Origin: Citrobacter rodentium NBRC 105723 = DSM 16636
GTDB lineage: Bacteria > Pseudomonadota > Gammaproteobacteria > Enterobacterales > Enterobacteriaceae
DNA: 64,000 nt
Reading direction: 5' to 3'
Assembly: GCF_021278985.1 (NCBI RefSeq)
Contig: NZ_CP082833.1
Location: 2,418,001 to 2,482,000 of the forward strand
Shown: positions 1 through 9,123 of the stretch, piece by piece
How positions within the stretch are numbered: position 1 is the first letter of the stretch
How the letters are laid out: every line of letters starts with the position of its first letter
Translations under genes and position numbers: made by a program
Notes under the pieces: model-generated
The model's input: only the letters and a program-made list of their open reading frames with translations
What the model was told of the DNA's origin: nothing
The model's database searches: none

Positions 1-1
1 A

Positions 2-217
2 AACGTTAATATATTAAGTGAAAAGGCAAAAACATCCCCTCAAGCTGCGGAAACTTTAAACAAATTAATTGAAGGATATACATATGGTGAAGAGAGAAGA
101 TTATATGATTCCGCTTTAAGTAAGATAGAGAAATTAATAGAGACAATGAAACCTACAAGATCTGGAAGTCAATTAACAAAGAATCAGCGTAATAAAAACA
201 ATAGAAAAATAGTATGA
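2..217 (+). CDS. cesAB: CesAB, chaperone for EspA and EspB (5' truncated by window edge)
   Basis: About 71 C-terminal residues are visible, running in frame from base 2 to the stop at 215-217; the start lies outside the window. The segment ILSEKAKTSPQAAETL and the basic tail ending NNRKIV match the LEE CesAB (Orf3) protein, about 107 residues in EPEC. CesAB is a small helical cytoplasmic chaperone that holds the translocator proteins EspA and EspB before secretion. Its stop overlaps the start of escK (ATGA), as expected inside the LEE1 operon. Confidence 0.88.
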   Translation, partial: NVNILSEKAKTSPQAAETLNKLIEGYTYGEERRLYDSALSKIEKLIETMKPTRSGSQLTKNQRNKNNRKIV

Positions 218-813
218 CAATTTTGAATAAAATAGACTATAGCTACTATAAATTAATTAACTATCCTCTCATGATGATTCATGATGAATGGCTAGGTGAT
301 TTAACCGGTGTCAATCAGGGCTGTTTTCGACGTCTAAGAGAAAATAGTTCTACACGTAATCAACTAAATAGGATTATACGTCAGGATATTCAAAGTAAAA
401 TAGCTGGTGCAGAATTATCAAATATAAATAAGGATAGTTTTCTATATCAGTCAATTGGTAAAATAAGATTGCTTGCTTTAAGTAGTGCATTATTTGAAAT
501 TCAATGTCCTGATTATATTTTTTCACGAGTATATAGAGAGAATCTGATTGAAGAGATAGGATATCAAAATGTGAAACAGTTATCATTCTATTGGCAGGGA
601 GGACAATGTAAACCAGAATATGGCGAAGATCGGTTCTGTTCGGAGCTAATAAAATATGGTGCAGGAAATCTGGAATGGTTATTCTCTGATAATCCATTAT
701 GGGCAATAGTTAAATATCTTTTACCGAAAAGCGGAGAAATAAAGCCAGTTCATATTAATGGTATATTTCTTAATAAACTTAATAAAATTTTACTGCCTTA
801 TGAAACTTTATGA
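214..813 (+). CDS. escK: EscK, type III secretion sorting-platform protein
   Basis: A 199-residue protein in the LEE1 position between cesAB and escL, where EPEC carries Orf4/EscK. EscK is a soluble cytoplasmic component of the LEE injectisome, regarded as the SctK-type sorting-platform subunit that works with EscQ and EscL. The sequence is poorly conserved outside the LEE, so the call rests on length, position and general resemblance. The start ATG overlaps the cesAB stop, and the 3' end overlaps escL by 14 bp, which suggests translational coupling. Confidence 0.85.
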   Translation: MTILNKIDYSYYKLINYPLMMIHDEWLGDLTGVNQGCFRRLRENSSTRNQLNRIIRQDIQSKIAGAELSNINKDSFLYQSIGKIRLLALSSALFEIQCPDYIFSRVYRENLIEEIGYQNVKQLSFYWQGGQCKPEYGEDRFCSELIKYGAGNLEWLFSDNPLWAIVKYLLPKSGEIKPVHINGIFLNKLNKILLPYETL

Positions 814-1456
814 ATATAAAAATATAAAAATTATTGACTTAGTGCTTACGGAAGATGTTGTAGCTGAAAGTAAGCTGCAGGAAATTTTCCAAACTGATAA
901 CATTATCAAACTGACTCGAAAAAGAACATGCGAACATTTACTGAGGATTAGGAGGAAAACGAAACAGTTAAAGATAGAATCAAGAAAAAAAATTGCAAAA
1001 AAAATGTTATCAATGAGAGAAAGAGAACGCAAATACAAAAAAATAAAATTAGAAAAAGAGATTAATAATTCGGTGAAATGGGTTAAAGATATCCAGGATA
1101 TCGAGTTGGTTTTAATACAAGATATAATGAATAAAATTCATTTGACACTAACTGATGCATTGCATTCTTTAGATACATCATCAAGAATTAATTGGGATGC
1201 CTTACTTAATGAAGTCGTAAGAGAGGCGATTTCTCATAATAATATTGTAGGGGCTATTAAGATCACTAAAAACCCAGACGTTAATATTGACCTCGGTGAG
1301 GGTAAGAATTTAGAGTTTATTGATGATTTAAATATACCAGTTAATCAGATAATAATAGAAAATGAATATATAAGAATAACTTTAGATCCGTTAGAGCAAA
1401 TTAATATCTTATTAAATTCATTTAAAGAGAGTTATTTGAGTATTATTCAGGAATAA
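800..1456 (+). CDS. escL: EscL, stator/regulator of the type III ATPase
   Basis: SctL/FliH-like cytoplasmic protein of about 218 residues that binds the EscN ATPase and links it to the sorting platform. The N-terminal half is highly charged and lysine-rich (residues about 50-105), consistent with an extended coiled coil; the C-terminal half is a mixed globular domain. An upstream in-frame start at 758 exists, but the ATG at 800 (MKLYEYKN) is preferred because it gives a short overlap with escK and the usual family length. It is followed 4 bp later by escR. Confidence 0.85.
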   Translation: MKLYEYKNIKIIDLVLTEDVVAESKLQEIFQTDNIIKLTRKRTCEHLLRIRRKTKQLKIESRKKIAKKMLSMRERERKYKKIKLEKEINNSVKWVKDIQDIELVLIQDIMNKIHLTLTDALHSLDTSSRINWDALLNEVVREAISHNNIVGAIKITKNPDVNIDLGEGKNLEFIDDLNIPVNQIIIENEYIRITLDPLEQINILLNSFKESYLSIIQE

Positions 1457-1460
1457 TGAT

Positions 1461-2114
1461 ATGACTCAGTTAATGACCATTGGCTCACAGCCAATATTTT
1501 TAATTGTTGTTTTTTTCTTTTTTTCATTACTGCCAATATTTGTTGTTATTGGAACTTCATTTCTGAAAATTTCGATTGTATTAGGGATACTGAAGAACGC
1601 ATTAGGTATTCAACAAGTACCACCAAACATGGCATTAACATCAGTATCTCTGATACTTACTATATTTATTATGTCTCCAATAATATTACAGATTAATGAT
1701 AATATATCTCAGGAGCCGATAAACTATACTGACTCTGATTTTTATCAAAAAGTTGATGGGAAAATAATATCACCATACCGTATTTTTTTAGAAAATAACA
1801 CTAATAAAGAAAATATTGATTTTTTTGAAAATGTTGCCAAGAAAAAATTGGGTAATGAAACTTCTTTAAAAAAAGACTCACTTTTTATACTGTTACCGGC
1901 TTTCACTATGGGACAGCTTGAAGCCGCATTTAAGATAGGATTTTTACTTTACTTACCCTTTATCGCTATAGATTTAATCATTTCCAATATCTTATTGGCC
2001 TTGGGTATGATGATGGTATCGCCAGTAACAATTTCGATACCTTTTAAGATCTTGCTATTCATTCTTATTGGTGGTTGGCAAAAATTATTTGAATTTCTTT
2101 TGGTGGTGAATTGA
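1461..2114 (+). CDS. escR: EscR, type III export apparatus membrane protein
   Basis: SctR/FliP family, 217 residues, the usual size. Hydrophobic segments sit near residues 11-35, 58-80, 157-178 and 184-208, separated by a periplasmic loop. The family signature runs from the first helix (IGTSFLKISIVLGILKNALG) to the FKIGFLLYLPFIAIDLI segment. EscR pentamerises with EscS and EscT to form the export gate in the inner membrane. The stop overlaps the escS start (TGATG), so the two are probably translationally coupled. Confidence 0.97.
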   Translation: MTQLMTIGSQPIFLIVVFFFFSLLPIFVVIGTSFLKISIVLGILKNALGIQQVPPNMALTSVSLILTIFIMSPIILQINDNISQEPINYTDSDFYQKVDGKIISPYRIFLENNTNKENIDFFENVAKKKLGNETSLKKDSLFILLPAFTMGQLEAAFKIGFLLYLPFIAIDLIISNILLALGMMMVSPVTISIPFKILLFILIGGWQKLFEFLLVVN

Positions 2115-2383
2115 TGGGTACTGGATATTTTGTTCAATTATGTGTGCAAACACTATGGATTATATTCATCCTGTCATTGCCGACAGTCATTGCAGCCTCT
2201 GTAATTGGTATTATTATTAGCTTAATCCAGGCTATAACGCAATTGCAAGATCAAACATTGCCTTTTTTGCTGAAAATAATAGCAGTATTTGCTACACTTG
2301 CTCTGACTTATCACTGGATGGGTACAACAATCATAAACTTCTCATCAATAATATTTGAAATGATTCCAAAGGTGAATGGTTAA
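2114..2383 (+). CDS. escS: EscS, type III export apparatus membrane protein
   Basis: SctS/FliQ family, 89 residues, with two transmembrane helices (about residues 16-40 and 52-75) and the typical motif AITQLQDQTLPF between them. It is part of the EscRST export gate. A TTG three bases upstream is open, but the ATG at 2114 gives the family length and a TGATG junction with escR. The stop overlaps the escT ATG by one base. Confidence 0.96.
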   Translation: MGTGYFVQLCVQTLWIIFILSLPTVIAASVIGIIISLIQAITQLQDQTLPFLLKIIAVFATLALTYHWMGTTIINFSSIIFEMIPKVNG

Positions 2384-3159
2384 TGAATGAAATAATGACT
2401 GTCATAGTTTCATCATTCTTTTGCATACTCAGACCGCTGGGGATGTTTATTATTCTTCCAATATTTTCAACAGGCGTTTTGCTGAGTAATTTTATACGTA
2501 ATTCAATTATGGTTGCGTTTACACTACCAATCATAGTCGAGAATTATAAATTTTCAGAAGGATTACCATCTGGAATTTTTCAGTTGATCGCTATCGTGTT
2601 AAAAGAAATAAGCATAGGTTTTTTTATTGGTTTGTCATTTACTATACTTTTTTGGGCTATAGATGCGGCTGGACAAATTATTGATACCCTAAGAGGTTCA
2701 ACAATATCTTCAATTTTTAACCCGTCTATAAGCGATTCATCCTCTATTACTGGCGTTATTTTGTACCAATTTGTCACCGTAATATTTGTCATCCATGGAG
2801 GAATACAAAGCGTTCTGGATAAGTTATATTTGTCCTACGAGATGTTGCCATTACAATCTGGTATAACATTCAATCATACTTTGGTTGATTTTTTATTTTC
2901 ACTATGGGATTCATTTATTAAACTAATGTTGTCATTTTCAGTCCCCATGGTTATCGGTATATTCTTATGTGATATGGGATTTGGGTTTCTCAACAAAACC
3001 GCTCCTCAGCTAAACGTATTTACACTATCGCTACCAGTAAAAAGTTTGATAGCAGTTTTTATATTGTTGTTGGTTATTCACATTTTTCCAGAGTTTATTA
3101 CAGCCAATATTCATTCTGACATAATTGACAGAACCTTACCGAGTATGATTAATGAGTGA
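2383..3159 (+). CDS. escT: EscT, type III export apparatus membrane protein
   Basis: SctT/FliR family, 258 residues with about six hydrophobic helices. Recognisable family stretches include ISIGFFIGLSFTILFWAIDA and the C-terminal NVFTLSLPVKSLI. It caps the EscR/EscS assembly in the inner membrane export gate. Its 3' end overlaps the escU start by 8 bp, in the canonical escRSTU order of LEE1. Confidence 0.97.
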   Translation: MNEIMTVIVSSFFCILRPLGMFIILPIFSTGVLLSNFIRNSIMVAFTLPIIVENYKFSEGLPSGIFQLIAIVLKEISIGFFIGLSFTILFWAIDAAGQIIDTLRGSTISSIFNPSISDSSSITGVILYQFVTVIFVIHGGIQSVLDKLYLSYEMLPLQSGITFNHTLVDFLFSLWDSFIKLMLSFSVPMVIGIFLCDMGFGFLNKTAPQLNVFTLSLPVKSLIAVFILLLVIHIFPEFITANIHSDIIDRTLPSMINE

Positions 3160-4189
3160 AAAAACAGAAAAGCCTACACCTAAAAAAATTAGGGATTTAA
3201 AAAAGAAGGGCGATGTAACTAAAAGTGAAGAGGTAATGGCTGCTGTGCAGTCGTTAATCCTATTTTCATTTTTTTCTTTATATGGCGCAAGTTTTTTTAT
3301 TGAGGTTGCAGGAGTAGTTAATACAACTATAAACTCGCTTAATGAACCATTTTTATATTCCATACACGAAATATTAGGAGCTGTGTTAAAAATATTTTTA
3401 TTATATGTTTTACCAATTGTTCTTTTTGTGTTTGTAGGTACTGTTGCGACCGGTGTATCACAAATAGGATTCATCTTTGCGGTGGAAAAAATAAAGCCAT
3501 CAGCTCAGAAGATTAGTATAAAAAACAACCTAAAAAATATTTTTTCAGTGAAGAGTATTTTTGAATTACTTAAATCAGTATTTAAGTTGGTGATTATCTC
3601 TCTAATTTTTTACTTTATGGGAAATACATATGCGAGTGAATTTGTTAATTTTACAAGACTAAATGCCTATCAGACTCTTGTTATTATCGCTTTTTTTATT
3701 TTTCTTTTATGGAAAGGTGTGTTATTCGGATATTTGCTCTTTTCGGTGTTTGATTTTTGGTTCCAGAAACATGAGGGATTGAAAAAAATGAAAATGAGTA
3801 AAGATGAGGTGAAACGAGAAGCCAAAGATACTGATGGTAACCCTGAAATTAAAGGCGAACGCAGGCGTCTTCATTCCGAGATACAAAGTGGAAGTCTGGC
3901 TAATAACATCAAAAAATCAACTGTTATTGTCAAAAATCCGACTCATATTGCAGTCTGTCTGTACTACAAACTTGGTGAGACCCCATTACCTTTAGTGATT
4001 GAAACAGCAAAAGATGCCAAAGCACTACAAATCATTAAACTTGCGGAATTATATAATATTCCAGTGATTGAAGATATTCCATTGGCAAGAAGCCTCTATA
4101 AGAACATACATAAAGGGCAATATATAACAGAAGACTTTTTTGAACCTGTTGCACAATTGATCCGTATTGCAATGGATATTGATTATTAA
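3152..4189 (+). CDS. escU: EscU, autocleaving substrate-specificity switch protein
   Basis: SctU/FlhB family, 345 residues: four N-terminal transmembrane helices (to about residue 210) and a cytoplasmic domain. The self-cleavage motif NPTH is at residues 262-265, intact, so cleavage between N262 and P263 is expected. EscU controls the change from early to middle and late secretion substrates. It is the last LEE1 gene here; its stop codon interlocks with the stop of the convergent etgA gene. Confidence 0.97.
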   Translation: MSEKTEKPTPKKIRDLKKKGDVTKSEEVMAAVQSLILFSFFSLYGASFFIEVAGVVNTTINSLNEPFLYSIHEILGAVLKIFLLYVLPIVLFVFVGTVATGVSQIGFIFAVEKIKPSAQKISIKNNLKNIFSVKSIFELLKSVFKLVIISLIFYFMGNTYASEFVNFTRLNAYQTLVIIAFFIFLLWKGVLFGYLLFSVFDFWFQKHEGLKKMKMSKDEVKREAKDTDGNPEIKGERRRLHSEIQSGSLANNIKKSTVIVKNPTHIAVCLYYKLGETPLPLVIETAKDAKALQIIKLAELYNIPVIEDIPLARSLYKNIHKGQYITEDFFEPVAQLIRIAMDIDY

Positions 4190-4647
4190 TCCATTATTGG
4201 TTCATTATTTTTTAGTTTAGTATATGTGTTGTATATTTTCATCGCATATTGCCTTCTGAGTTCTACAGCATTTGGTGTGTTAAAATAACCAGCATTGTAT
4301 GCACCCACGGCATCCCACGTATTCCCTCTAGATTTTATGTTGGAAGCTAAAATATAACCAGCGACAGTTATATTTATGCAATCATCATTTAATAAATCAT
4401 TTTCGGATATGTTAAATTTACTTAATAGGTCTAAATGGGATGAGTTTATTTGCATTATCCCTATATCATAGGTTCCATTTTTATTTATTTTGCTTTTTAT
4501 TCCACTTTTGTTTCTTGACTCATTCCATGCAATGGATTTTAATATTAATGGATCAATGTTATATGCTTTTCCAGTTGTTTCAAAACAATCAGAAGCATAG
4601 CAAAAGTTAGTGATAAGAATGATACTTAATATTTTTTTTGCTTTCAT
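4186..4647 (-). CDS. etgA: EtgA, specialised lytic transglycosylase
   Basis: About 153 residues with an N-terminal signal peptide ending near CYASDC and a lysozyme-like lytic transglycosylase domain of the IagB/VirB1 type. The catalytic glutamate lies in SIAWNESRNKSG (residue about 43 from this start), followed by the family motif YDIGIMQINS and the later AYNAG segment. EtgA cuts peptidoglycan locally so that the injectisome can cross the cell wall. The ATG at 4647 is preferred to an upstream TTG at 4659. It is the LEE gene formerly called rorf3 and is divergent from grlRA. Confidence 0.93.
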   Translation of the reverse strand: MKAKKILSIILITNFCYASDCFETTGKAYNIDPLILKSIAWNESRNKSGIKSKINKNGTYDIGIMQINSSHLDLLSKFNISENDLLNDDCINITVAGYILASNIKSRGNTWDAVGAYNAGYFNTPNAVELRRQYAMKIYNTYTKLKNNEPIMD

Positions 4648-4749
4648 GTTTATCTTCAATGTGATGCGTTAGGATTTAAAGATGGCAACCACAGAAAAAC
4701 TTGGAATATGAGTATATTTAATGATATATTACAGTGTAATTTGGAGAAA

Positions 4750-4836
4750 ATGAAGCATCTCCGTTATTCTTTATACGGCTTATGGATAGAACAAATGGAA
4801 TGGAGTGAGGTTAGCATGAAATCGAATGAGTTATAA
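4750..4836 (+). CDS. possible 28-codon leader peptide upstream of grlR
   Basis: A 28-codon ORF beginning MKHLRYSLYG, with a GGAG three bases before its ATG, ends two bases before the grlR start codon. GrlR itself has only a weak Shine-Dalgarno sequence, and that lies inside this ORF. The arrangement would allow translation of the leader to feed ribosomes onto grlR. No function or homologue is known to me; it may be non-coding, and the GGAG spacing is shorter than ideal. Confidence 0.3.
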   Translation: MKHLRYSLYGLWIEQMEWSEVSMKSNEL

Positions 4837-4838
4837 TT

Positions 4839-5177
4839 ATGAAGGATGGCATCTATAGTATTACCTTTATTAGTAATGAAGATTCCTGTGGGGAAGGCAT
4901 ACTGATTAAAAATGGAAATTTAATCACTGGTGGAGATATTTCCTCTGTGTATCAGGGGGGACTGACTGAAGAGGAAGACATCATATTTCATGTTCATCGA
5001 TATAATCATGAAATTCCCTCGGTGCTGAGCATTGAACAAGATTATCAATTAGTTATCCCTAAAAAAATACTAAGTAATGATAATAATGTTACATTACATT
5101 GCCACGTAAGAGGAAATGAAAAGTTATTTGTTGATGTTTATGTCAGATTTATCGAACCGTTAATTATTAAAAATTAA
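4839..5177 (+). CDS. grlR: GrlR, repressor of GrlA (LEE regulation)
   Basis: 112-residue cytoplasmic protein starting MKDGIYSITFISNEDSCGEG, clearly LEE GrlR, a lipocalin-like dimer that binds GrlA and blocks its activation of ler. It contains the surface-exposed EEDI segment (residues about 46-49; EDED in EPEC), which is reported to be important for binding GrlA. From memory the EPEC protein is about 123 residues; this one stops after FIEPLIIKN, so the C-terminal tail is about ten residues shorter. grlA follows 67 bp downstream in the same operon. Confidence 0.93.
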   Translation: MKDGIYSITFISNEDSCGEGILIKNGNLITGGDISSVYQGGLTEEEDIIFHVHRYNHEIPSVLSIEQDYQLVIPKKILSNDNNVTLHCHVRGNEKLFVDVYVRFIEPLIIKN

Positions 5178-5244
5178 TTGCTTATCTAAATATTTTTATT
5201 GTTTTTTTGTGTTAATTTTTTATCAAATAAAAAGAACATGGAAA

Positions 5245-5652
5245 ATGGAATCTAAAAATAGTGACTATGTAATTCCTGACTCTGTAAAGAATTACAATGG
5301 TGAGCCTCTGTATATCCTGGTTTCTCTTTGGTGTAAATTGCAGGAGAAATGGATTTCTCGAAATGATATTGCCGAAGCATTCGGTATAAACCTGAGGAGA
5401 GCGTCATTTATTATAACTTATATATCGAGAAGAAAAGAAAAAATTTCATTTCGTGTCAGATATGTCAGTTATGGGAACTTGCATTATAAGCGCCTTGAGA
5501 TTTTTATTTACAATGTTAACCTTGAGGCGGCTCCGACAGAAAGTCATGTATCAACCGGACCGAAAAGAAAAACCTTACGAGTTGGTAATGGTATTGTGGG
5601 ACAGTCGAGTATTTGGAACGAAATGATCATGAGACGAAAAAAGGAGAGTTAG
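5245..5652 (+). CDS. grlA: GrlA, transcriptional activator of ler
   Basis: 135 residues from the ATG at 5245 (MESKNSDYVIPDSVKNY). A helix-turn-helix (WISRNDIAEAFGINLRRASF, residues about 36-55) identifies it as GrlA, a CaiF-type regulator that activates the LEE1 promoter and so the whole island. An upstream in-frame ATG at 5209 is rejected because the family starts at MESK. It is co-transcribed with grlR. The sequence immediately after its stop is the edge of a decayed IS element. Confidence 0.94.
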   Translation: MESKNSDYVIPDSVKNYNGEPLYILVSLWCKLQEKWISRNDIAEAFGINLRRASFIITYISRRKEKISFRVRYVSYGNLHYKRLEIFIYNVNLEAAPTESHVSTGPKRKTLRVGNGIVGQSSIWNEMIMRRKKES

Positions 5653-5710
5653 ACGTAGCTTTCTTAGTAAGTTTATAGAATAATAAAAAAAAGATCCCTA
5701 TTCAGGGGGG

Positions 5711-6662
5711 ACAGTCCGGAGACATAATGAACATTTGTTCGGAGACATGGTAGACACTTACAACTAAGGCATAAGAACCCGTTTATGGTGCTGCTTATGC
5801 CTTGGGAATCAAGAGATATTATGTCACTAGATTCTGAGTTTATTCTGTTCGCCTCACAGGAAGGGGCGAACATCCGTTCTCTTTGCCGTCACTACAGCAT
5901 TTCTCCTGCCACAGCTACAAATGGCTTAAACGCTGGTACGACGAAGGTTTATCTGGTTTTCAGGACCGTCCACGTACACCTCATCATTCCCCGAACCGTT
6001 CGTGCGACGACATCATTGCGCTGTTACGTATGCGCATGATCACCATGAACGCTGGGGAGCATGCAAGATAAACACTGGCTGGAAAATCGTGAACATCGCG
6101 TGTCCGCCTTCAGCACGGTTCATAACCTGATGGCCCGTCATGATCTTCTACTGGGTCTGGCTATGGCAGCCCCGGCGACTGGCCGATTTGAACATGAAGC
6201 GCAGCTCTGGCAGATGGATTTTAAAGGGCACTTTCCCTTTGGCAGTGGACGCTGCCATCCATTAACACTGTTTGATGACCATTCCCGTTTTTCCCTGTGT
6301 CTGGCTCACTGCGCCAATGAACAACGGACGACCGTACAAGCGTATTTGAATACGATGGACTGCCGGACCGGATGACCATGGAGAACGGTGCTCAGTGGGG
6401 TGATACTCACGGAACCTGAACGGCACAGGAGTTATGGTTGATGCGTCAAGACTGAAAGGTGTCAGTCAGAGTGCGGACAAGGCATTCAGAAATGAACTTT
6501 TGGGACTGAAGAAGACGCATGAAGATGGTCAGTATGAAGTCTGGTGGTACAGTACAAAAGTGGGGGTGATCGGCCTGAAGAATAAGTCGATCACCATGGC
6601 AAAAAATGTTAAAAAGTGTTCACCATGTTCTCTAACACCTGTCTGGCATGTCTCCGGATTGT
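5711..6662 (+). mobile_element. Decayed IS481-family insertion sequence
   Basis: The left end starts ACAGTCCGGAGACAT and the right end is its inverse with one mismatch. The inner 45 bases of the two ends also match (GTTCGGAGACATGGTAGACAC on the left). CAGGGGG occurs just outside both ends (5703-5709, 6664-6670) and may be the target duplication. The interior carries pieces of an IS481-type transposase in at least three frames, so it is defunct. It lies between grlA and cesD, within the regulatory core of the LEE. Confidence 0.82.
5797..6372 (+). pseudogene. IS481-family transposase, multiply frameshifted
   Basis: Reading starts at MPWESRDIMSLDSEF and changes frame near 5910 (to KWLKRWYDEGLSGFQDRP) and again near 6060. 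The integrase core is still recognisable in QLWQMDFKGHF and LTLFDDHSRFS, containing the first two acidic residues. The region is also shortened, as only about 950 bp separates the two element ends. It cannot encode a working enzyme. Downstream, 6434-6660 holds a further open stretch (AFRNELLGLKKTHEDGQYEVWW) in the element's 3' part. Confidence 0.8.
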
Positions 6663-7072
6663 ACAGGGGGAGAGGAACAGGATAGTCCTTTTCCTGTGTA
6701 AAGTTTGAAAGCCATTTCTCAGAAAATATACTCGGGACCATATATGATTGCAGTGGTTGAATTTTCAACAATATATTGAGAGATATAAATAATTCAAGCG
6801 GCAGGAATTTGACAGACAAGAAAATTATCAGAGTTTTATAGAGTAAATGACTGGGGTGAATAAATGCAGATACAGCACTTGCAACTTAAATTATGGTGAG
6901 TATATACAGATTATTCCATGAACGGAGATGGCATTTAATACTATGGAAATTATTCAGACGCATATAAAGCTTTGATTAATGGAGTTGATCCCTCTCTGTA
7001 GAGGAATCTATCTATAGGCCAGTATCTAAATTTGGGAGTACTTCATTTATGCTGTTTTAATTTTTCGCTAGA
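6663..7072. other. Non-coding stretch between the IS481 remnant and LEE2
   Basis: About 410 bases of AT-rich sequence with no credible gene on either strand. It may include eroded insertion-sequence material. The only structure I see is the LEE2 terminator at its right-hand end. Confidence 0.5.
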
Positions 7073-7073
7073 A

Positions 7074-7096
7074 AATCCCCAGACGGGCTGGGGATT
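7074..7096 (-). terminator. Probable rho-independent terminator of LEE2
   Basis: A 9-bp perfect stem (AATCCCCAG / CTGGGGATT) with a five-base loop lies 20 bp beyond the cesD stop. On the minus strand it is followed by TTTTC. Its position fits the end of the LEE2 operon. Confidence 0.75.
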
Positions 7097-7115
7097 GGTA
7101 TGCAGACGGTGATTT

Positions 7116-7571
7116 TTAATCTGTATTATCTAATAGTTTTTTAATATTTTCTTTATATGTAGAATATTTTTCTTGTTCATTACACCACATCAGACAAGCC
7201 TTAAAGGCTTTTTTGGCCATTTTTCGATTTCCCACAAGTAAGTAGCTGATACCAGAATAATAAGATGCTCTGGGATCTTGCATAACTAAGGTTGCACAAC
7301 GAGCAAAACACAGTTGTGCATCTTCATGATTTGATAAACGTTGATGACATAAGCCCAGAGATAAGGTGTAGTCATAATTCCAGTGCTCCAGATATGTTAG
7401 CAAATGGAATAGATTTCTTGCGGTTATAATATCACCAGATTGATATACTGTATAGGCATAAGAATGAAGATCATTGAGATCTTGTTGCGTCAGATTTGTC
7501 AATGACGCTAATGTGCCACCATTCTGGTAGAAATCATAGATTTCCTCTAGGGAGCTAAATTTTGTGCTCAT
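7116..7571 (-). CDS. cesD: CesD, translocator chaperone
   Basis: 151-residue TPR-type class II chaperone of the SycD/SicA family. Tetratricopeptide-like helices are visible through the middle (GDIITARNLFHLLTYLEHWN; LGLCHQRLSNHEDAQLCFAR; YSGISYLLVGNRKMAKKAF). CesD assists secretion of the pore protein EspD and, less directly, EspB. It is the last gene of LEE2, 13 bp after escC, and is followed by a terminator. Confidence 0.94.
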   Translation of the reverse strand: MSTKFSSLEEIYDFYQNGGTLASLTNLTQQDLNDLHSYAYTVYQSGDIITARNLFHLLTYLEHWNYDYTLSLGLCHQRLSNHEDAQLCFARCATLVMQDPRASYYSGISYLLVGNRKMAKKAFKACLMWCNEQEKYSTYKENIKKLLDNTD

Positions 7572-7584
7572 AAAGCCTCATTTA

Positions 7585-9123
7585 TTATTCGCTAGATGCA
7601 GATCTTATCGGGGTCGCTTTAATTAAAAAGAGTCGAACAACACTATGCTTTTGTTTTACCGTACTGGAGAACAGGCTACCAATAACAGGAATATCGCTTA
7701 ACAACGGTATACCATCTTTACTTGAACTTTCTTTATCCTGAATGAACCCGCCAAGTAGCAGACTTTCTCCTGCGCTTAATGTTGCTTCTGTTGTCATTTC
7801 TGAATTTTGGACTTCGGGTAAGAGGCTGCCGGCATTCTGAATATTGCTTTGGTTAACCGACTGGTTGCCATCCTGAATATCAAGTAACAAACGAACTCGT
7901 TCCCGACGTTTCCCGGTAAGACTATTCGAGGTGTCATCAAGTATACGTGGTGTCACTCTCAGCAATGTCCCACTGGTTATACTTTCCAGCGATGCCACCT
8001 TTTCACCAGAAACTTTTGTATAAAACGTGACGTTTTTATCAAGAATCGCCTGCATATTATTTAAGGTTATAATTGATGGCTGAGAGAGTATTTTGGCTTT
8101 CGAGTTCTGCTGTAACGCATTCACTCTAATCATGAAATTACTAGCGTTACTTATCACAGAGGAACTAATATTAGCCTGTGCTGCAGAGCTATTAAAGGCA
8201 ATAGAACTTTGCCCTGCATTTAATGTACCGGACCAGTTTACACCTAGCTGTTGAAGATCGTTTGCATCAACATCAATAATTGAAACGGAAATTTCAATTT
8301 GCCTTTGTTCAATGTCAAGCTCAGAAATTAATTGCTGATATATATCCATGGTTATTTCACGGTCTTTAACAACAACAGCATTAAGACGTGGATCAGCAGA
8401 AATATTTACACTATTATCGAACAGATTACCACTTCTTTCAACCGCACCTTTACCGGTACTGGGAAGTGAACCATTACTTGCCATTGTCTTTAGGATAGAG
8501 ACGACGCCAGGCACGACAACATTTTGGTCGCGGTATTTGTATGTTATATCTGTCGCTGAAGCATAGTTTAATTTAAAGACTTTAACGACATCTTTATTTT
8601 TAGCTTTAGATTGTGCTTCTTTGTCAAGGCTTTCCGATAAAGATGTAATATATTTTATACATTCTGGAACGCCCCGAACTTCAATAGAGTTAAACGTCGT
8701 GATTTTTCTCACATTACAGGAACTTTTGTTTACAGAGATCGTATCACGCAAATATTTTAGCAGTGAATCAATATCCAGATATGTTGGTGTAATTATGCTT
8801 CTTGATATTTCATTTGTTTTATAAATATACAAGATGTTTTCATCATAATACCATGTGAGATGATAAAGTTTGGACAGTTTCTCCAATACTTTTACTGGTT
8901 TTTCATTTTTTATTTCGCCAGAGAAATCATCATTCACAGAATTACTGATGAAAACAGGAATGCTGTAGTTAGCGGCAAAGTCATTAAGGATCACGCTTAC
9001 TGGAGAACTTTTTGTAATAATAAAATACTCGCTCTCGCCTAATCTTTTTTCCAGAGAGGATGGGGCCGCCTGAGTATTGCAAAAAAATAATGCTGTAAAA
9101 ATAAAAAGGCTTATTTTTTTCAT
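7585..9123 (-). CDS. escC: EscC, outer-membrane secretin of the injectisome
   Basis: 512 residues, the family length, with a cleavable signal peptide (KKISLFIFTALFFCNTQA). The N0 and N1 ring-building domains follow (N0 about residues 30-105, N1 to about 180), then the secretin core containing the segments RQIEISVSIIDVDANDLQQL and LLLGGFIQDKESS. EscC forms the ring channel through the outer membrane. The start abuts the sepD stop (shared base at 9123), so translation is likely coupled. Confidence 0.97.
   Translation of the reverse strand: MKKISLFIFTALFFCNTQAAPSSLEKRLGESEYFIITKSSPVSVILNDFAANYSIPVFISNSVNDDFSGEIKNEKPVKVLEKLSKLYHLTWYYDENILYIYKTNEISRSIITPTYLDIDSLLKYLRDTISVNKSSCNVRKITTFNSIEVRGVPECIKYITSLSESLDKEAQSKAKNKDVVKVFKLNYASATDITYKYRDQNVVVPGVVSILKTMASNGSLPSTGKGAVERSGNLFDNSVNISADPRLNAVVVKDREITMDIYQQLISELDIEQRQIEISVSIIDVDANDLQQLGVNWSGTLNAGQSSIAFNSSAAQANISSSVISNASNFMIRVNALQQNSKAKILSQPSIITLNNMQAILDKNVTFYTKVSGEKVASLESITSGTLLRVTPRILDDTSNSLTGKRRERVRLLLDIQDGNQSVNQSNIQNAGSLLPEVQNSEMTTEATLSAGESLLLGGFIQDKESSSKDGIPLLSDIPVIGSLFSSTVKQKHSVVRLFLIKATPIRSASSE

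Noticed and set aside
6434..6819. Independent genes in and just after the IS481 3' region
   Set aside because: The frames lie inside or across the edge of the decayed element and are not supported by ribosome sites or homology.
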